Shown in pieces: positions 58,814 to 64,000 of a stretch of 64,000 nucleotides of DNA (position 1 is the stretch's first letter; every line of letters starts with the position of its first letter). Under the pieces are notes generated by a model. That model had not been told where the DNA came from, searched no databases, and was given only the letters and a program-made list of their open reading frames with translations. This DNA comes from Bimastos eiseni (Eukaryota; Annelida; Clitellata; Crassiclitellata; Lumbricidae): NCBI GenBank assembly GCA_959347315.1, contig OY365806.1, positions 29,467,366 through 29,531,365 of the forward strand, read 5' to 3'. The translations under genes were made by a program, and so were the position numbers.

Positions 58814-59782
58814 CTGATTTTAGAGTTGCTAATTTTGTAACATTAAATGATATATAAATTAAATTTAAACATCAGCTGAACATTAACTTACTGTATGCAT
58901 GCTAAAATATTATTGTTATTGATGAGCTAAGGCAAGTGAAATGTCATGTGGTCTCTTTTGGTATCTAAAAAGATGCCTCACGTCAAGAATCTTAGGCCTA
59001 CTTGTTCACATGATTCTATCGAAACTGTTCAAGTACATTCATTCATTTCAAGTATTCAAAATAGCGCTTCTGAAGAAACCTGCTCAGAGTCGCTGCCTAC
59101 TCATCATTAGGCTACCGTCATCATTATGTAATATAATCGAGCAAGATATCTGCTCAGAGGCGCTCTCTGCGCTGTCCTAAATAATGTTAAATGTCACAGA
59201 GAACAAGCAAATACGTCTATTTGCAAAACTATCCACAGTAAGTTGAAAAGAGTAACCAGCGGTAGGCCCACGCACAAGCATGGAACCAATCAACAGATTC
59301 CCTTCGACAGCTGACAGATGGCATGGATGTTCAGTCTCTGGCCCAAGGTATTCCTGCCATTCTTGAATGTATACATTGGCTACGTCAATACCGCATCCAA
59401 ATGCAGAACAATCTTTTAGCAATTTAGGTTGCACAAAAGACTTAGATTTTCTTGCTCTTTTGCGTAGGCCTACTTCATATAGTCATTCTCCACGAAGCGC
59501 TCTTATATAAGTCTACCAACAAGATGGAAGACGTCTGGCCTCCGTCACATGACCTCATTCGAAGGACCTGCAACGAATCTTTGCTTCGCAGAATCCGTCG
59601 GAGGTGCCAACGCATTTTGGCCAATAGCTGAGAAAGAAATTGAGCACTTCTGAATAGCTCTGTTGTGAAAAGAACTTCACAAATGTGCCTATTTGATTAG
59701 ATAAGGGCCATCAGTTTACCTACCTGACAGACCACAGGAAGACGGAAAAATGACAACGATGGTGATGTTAATGGCCTAATAA

Positions 59783-59850
59783 TAATAATAATAATAATTG
59801 CGATGATTTATAAGGCTCCGTAAACGTGGCCATACCACTGCAAGGGCGCC
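59783..59850 (-). mobile_element. Retroposon 3' tail, reverse orientation
   Basis: On the minus strand GGCGCCCTTGCAGTGGTATG then GCCACGTTTACGGAGCC, TTATAAATC and an (ATT)n run. It matches 11405-11466 closely, including the tail type. Confidence 0.65.
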
Positions 59851-60352
59851 TACTTATAAAAAGTATCTCTACTCTATTTTTAGTTAGCTCTATTGTGTGA
59901 TGCATTATGACAGTAATATGATTTAGCGTTAATGACTTTCTCAGGGTAGCTTCGTCCAGTGAGTGATTAACATGTTTATTCTATACAGTGTAAATCTAAC
60001 CGACGTGATTTGAAACGCGTTTCTACGGCCTAAGGAAAGGTGTTCATCGTGGCAGAAGAGATTCCACTATCGTTAAAAAAAGCATGTAAATTAATCATGA
60101 ACTCTTCTTTTGACGGTTATGATGGCGACGATCGACGATGACGAGGAGATGACCATTGTGTCCAGATGTCCACGTTATGTGGGTCAGGAGGAGAGAACAT
60201 GCCATGAACATGAGCATGGAATGAATGTCAGCTAATTTGTTATTTATGGACTTTTGCTTTATAATCTATCGTCTAATTCGCAGATACGTCATGAACCGTA
60301 GAGTAGCTCTTAGAAGATGCGCTCATCTCGTTCAACCTTGCCATTTGTCAGC

Positions 60353-60454
60353 CAGTCAGTCAGTCAATCAGTCAGTCAGTCAGTCAGTCAGTCAGTCAGT
60401 CAGTCAGTCAGTCAGTCAGTCAGTCAGTCAGTCAGTCAGTCAGTCAGTCAGTCA
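60353..60454 (+). repeat. (CAGT)n microsatellite
   Basis: About 25 units, nearly pure. Confidence 0.95.
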
Positions 60455-61736
60455 GCTAGTTGGTTAGTATGTGACGTGATGAAATCTTCGATTATTTCTC
60501 AGCGCCCAAAAAAGCCTCCTCACCACGACCAGCTATTTCACCGATTAGTCTGTCTGTATAGGCCCACTTAGGCGTAATCTTCGGGAGATATGAGAAGTAA
60601 CCTTACTCCTAAATTCTGGTCTACAGGGTAGGACTACCGTAACTTCCCACTTTTATCCAGATTACATTTAATGGCGTCGCAATTCAATCGATTATGTCTA
60701 CAGTACTTTAGCACGGTATAGCACCAGTATTTGCAACTGCGTAGTCCCGACTCCCAAGTGTCACTTCTGTGTATCTGTGAGAATCTTAGTACGGACGGAG
60801 GTATACATAGCTACAGATAGACAGACAGACAGGCAGGCAAACAAATAGACTTACATCACAAAGAGACAAACAGGTAAAATTGATAAAATTAGTGTAGGTG
60901 TAATGATAGACCTTTGTTAAAGTTTGTAGCCACCTTGACCCGCATGCAGTGACACAGAAAAACCAGAAATGGCTGTTTTTAATTTTGTAACAAATGTCAA
61001 AATGTCCAAATCTGTCGGCATAGTTCTCCCAATGGTGAATGGTATGCATCCAGTTGTTTGCTAAAACTGTAATAGGACTCCCCAAGCACTAAGGCTAATG
61101 AGATATGATTTCGTAGTTATTTGTGATGATTAACCTGCGCCTCTACATGAGAACCATTGAGAACAAACTTTCTGTGGATTTGATACTCCTGTCTCAAACA
61201 TTGATAACAACGCTTGAGATTGTGCATTTGTTATGTCATATGATAATTATGTTCGGTATGATCTCTGGTTGATATGAGCTATGTCCATGAATTTTGACCA
61301 AGAAGTAAGTAAGTAAGTACGTCCTCGATTTGAGCTCTGACGGACAACTGCATTTATAAATGTAAACATAATTCATTGGCTTATAGGCCTATGCCCGAGT
61401 GGAGACGGGCAGTCAAACGAACCAAATCACAGGCAGTCACTTTCAACCCCAAAGGTCATCGTACAGAGCGATCAACTTGTAGGAAGGAAAGTGAAAGCTG
61501 GGACTTTGGCTGGATATTACAGATCTGAAGGAATTATAAACTTATCCTCTATAATCCTCAATCACCGCGATCCAAGTGTCTCAGGATTTAGGCCAATGCA
61601 GTACGCTTATTCGAAAGCGCATAATGTTCTCCCACCACACATTGCACGCGCAGTCAACCTTCATTTAATTCCATTTAATTCCATCCTAACATCGCCATTG
61701 CCAATATCAGACAAGCTAACAAGTCTTCGACGGCGC

Positions 61737-61876
61737 CATCATCATCATCATCATCATCATCACCGTCATCATCATCATCATTATCATCATCATCGTCGTC
61801 GTCGTCATCATCATCGTCATCGTAGTCGTCGTGGCCGTCGCCGTAGCCGTCGTCGTCATCATCATCACATCACCAC
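61737..61876 (+). repeat. (CAT/CGT)n trinucleotide repeat
   Basis: Runs of CAT and CGT like those at 3944-4256. A shorter related stretch lies at 62110-62195. Confidence 0.9.
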
Positions 61877-63343
61877 AATACAGTACTATATAGTTGTGTG
61901 TGTGCGTGTAGGTGTGTGTGTAGATGTGTATATGTCTCACTGCTATATCTCTGATGCATCGTTCGTCAGTAGTTGGTCTGTTTTGATTGGCTGATGTCGT
62001 TGATATAAACCCACCACTGACCATAGCTGACCACAACACATCACAGCTTAACACTATCCGACTGGATCACGAAAGCAGAAGTCTGAAGGTCTTAGGTGAG
62101 TTAGATTATCGCTACTATCATCATCGTTACTACCATCATCACCTTCATTGTTGTTGTTGTCGTTGTCCGTTTCGTCATCTTCATCATCTTGGGTGGAAGA
62201 CAGTGTAATACCTCATAGCAGCCTAGAAAAAACATGTTGCCGTCGCTGACATCGTCAACTCCCTCCCCCTTTCCCGACCCTCCTCACCACACCTGTAACA
62301 ACGTGCACTGGTTGTAGCTATACAGTTCAACCACAACATTCTTCAACGATTTACCATGCGTATGCATGCAAATCGGAAATTTCAACAGTCGTCCACCATG
62401 ATTACGATATATGTCCTGATGTCCTTATGTGGATGCATCTAGATCAACGAACTCCTCCAGTCTGCCTCAGCCAATTCTTCAACGCTCACTTTCCCCTCGG
62501 AAGTTCAACCACATGCTCGAAATCGAAATAATGGCATAATTATTTTTTCAACCAATATCTTTTGTTTCACATTAACACATCGAACATTGCGTCTGGACGC
62601 CTATCAGTAGGTTTAGTAAATGACGCGATATCAACTTCTTGAAATGAAAGATTGAATTTGCCGCACCTATTTCTTTCATATATATTTTCCATCGCCGCTG
62701 CATCGTAACTGCAATCTCGAGCCTTCTACCGTCCCCAAGAAAGTTGAATGACAGTAACCCTGATTCTGGTGGGAGTTTATTTGAGAAGGTAGGAATAGCT
62801 ACGACTCCGGAGAAATTTTAGTGACGAGGTGACGGAAGGTCGAAAAGAGGAGCGTAAGAGGAGCGAAAGAGGGGCAAAAGAGAGGCAAAGAGAGACGGGT
62901 TGCGCGAAGTTATCGCAATCGTAATCTCCAGACTTCCAAAGCGTCAATTGAAAGCCAAGCGCAGGGCACAAGCTTATTCACGAGCGCTGCATCGAATCAG
63001 AGTGGTTGTCCAAAGGGTAGTTCGTGGGATGTCAAAGTCCGGTTTCCATAAGGTCAGCGGAGGCAGAGTATCTGTTAAGGTGGGTGTCGTTTTGTAGAGA
63101 ATTTAAAGATTTATAGGCCTATAGTAGGGTTTCATCAACATCAACGAACATGGGCTCGTCGCCTGTAGGTGCCTGATGCCTTTCTGACCACATCTCTCCA
63201 GTGCCTTTCGCTTGCTCGATTGGTATCGCGGGCCTTGTTTCCCGATCGACGTCCAAGCTGGTTTATGTTCTCTTCTGTCCTTGGTCTTGTCCTTGACATC
63301 GAATTTCAATCGTCTTGTGTTTTTACTGCCAGCGAATCGACAC

Positions 63344-63415
63344 CCAACTGACAAACCTTCCTTGTTTCCAACTGGCAAACCTTCCTCCTTTCCAATCGGC
63401 AGACCTTCCTCCTTA
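63344..63415 (+). repeat. 24-bp minisatellite, three units
   Basis: Units of the type CCAACTGGCAAACCTTCCTC differ at a few positions. Confidence 0.85.
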
Positions 63416-64000
63416 ATCCGGTCTTAGGGCCGGCACAGAAAACTATGGCGGAGTAATGGGCTTAGATGATTTAAACCATTCATAGAAAATTCATTTTTTG
63501 ATCGGTTGCGTCAATCAGCTTCTGAGCCTAAAACAAATTTTTTAGAGTTGTATAAATAGTTTTTGGAAATGGAGGAATTATTTGCGACATTTTTCACTTT
63601 ATTAGGTTTTTTGACTTTTTGACAGTTGATGACAATAGGAGGAGGGGTCAAAGTCTGCCTAAAATATGTCGACATAAATAATGAATTTGTGAAAAAGCAG
63701 TGATAGCAGCAAGAGGTGAGGTTTTGGTGAGTTCGTATATGATGAATCAGATATATGTCTTAATACTGGAGGTGGAACAGCAATGGCTATGGATCGATTT
63801 GCAAATTTTAGTAATATGGTGACGGAATAGTGTCGCAGTGTAGTTAGGGTTGAAGAGGAACGAGCTGACATGAGGAAAACTGACGGAGGTACGAAGGCTG
63901 TAAGGATTGTAGTGTGTTGTAGGTGAGTGACATGACCTTGTGTTCGATTCATTTAGATATGCTTGGCCAGTGGAACGATTTTAGAACGATTTGAGGACAG

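Larger units (their letters stand above)
58814..64000. other. Intergenic stretch, repeats only
   Basis: Apart from the microsatellites and retroposon tail listed separately, no family was recognised. The minus frame 59177-59434 and the plus frame 61491-61720 are unassigned. Confidence 0.5.

Noticed and set aside
60350..60460. Regular short repeats considered as a CRISPR-like array
   Set aside because: Pure CAGT microsatellite with no spacers. The genome is animal, and no repeat-spacer array exists in the window.
61491..61994. 167-codon plus frame
   Set aside because: The second half is a (CAT/CGT)n repeat. The first ~75 codons resemble nothing I can name.
63103..63378. 91-codon minus frame
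   Set aside because: No recognised domain. It overlaps a 24-bp minisatellite region and is probably an unclassified repeat.

Overview
This is animal nuclear DNA. It shows split genes with GT-AG introns, many simple repeats, and relics of LINE, SINE, hAT, mariner and LTR elements. The sequence resembles that of a marine invertebrate. A two-Ig protein of the IMP-L2/zig type, a family best known from protostomes, and degenerate TTAGGG-like (not TTAGG) repeats point away from vertebrates and insects. I cannot name the species. No bacterial, organellar or viral gene set was seen.

Layout. (1) 235-20150, plus strand: a complete 14-exon gene for a sodium-coupled monocarboxylate transporter-like protein (SLC5 family, SMCT/SLC5A8-SLC5A12 type). 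I rebuilt it exon by exon. All junctions are GT-AG, all phases agree, and the product is 703 residues. Its introns carry microsatellites, a hAT-type MITE, LINE relics and a mariner-type element. (2) 22510-27865, minus strand, convergent with the first gene: a five-exon gene for a secreted two-immunoglobulin-domain protein of the IMP-L2/zig type (245 residues). IMP-L2 proteins bind insulin-like peptides in insects. A decayed copy of the transporter's last exon lies between the two genes (about 21423-21720). (3) 27866-39496: no gene recognised. It holds simple repeats, a CR1/L2-type LINE relic, a repeat field with phased small hairpins leading to a probable LTR-retrotransposon 3' LTR, and a degenerate telomere-like tract split by a hAT MITE with a perfect 8-bp target duplication. 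(4) 39501-56429: two direct tandem copies of one segment of about 8.45 kb. As far as I could compare them by eye they differ only in the length of a (CT)n tract. Each copy carries a tRNA-derived SINE and a decayed DNA transposon, and the copy-2 transposon is complete to its right inverted repeat at 56914. (5) 56930-64000: microsatellites, one well-folded tRNA-Val(UAC) gene at 58741-58813, and otherwise no recognisable gene.

The two protein genes are a membrane importer of lactate, pyruvate or short-chain fatty acids and a secreted insulin-pathway-type modulator. They lie tail to tail, so no shared promoter is implied, and a functional link is speculation. I found no convincing new biological system. 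The observations most worth following up are the near-perfect tandem duplication that breaks inside a transposon arm, the hairpin repeat field at 34.6-35.0 kb, and the ghost exon downstream of the transporter.
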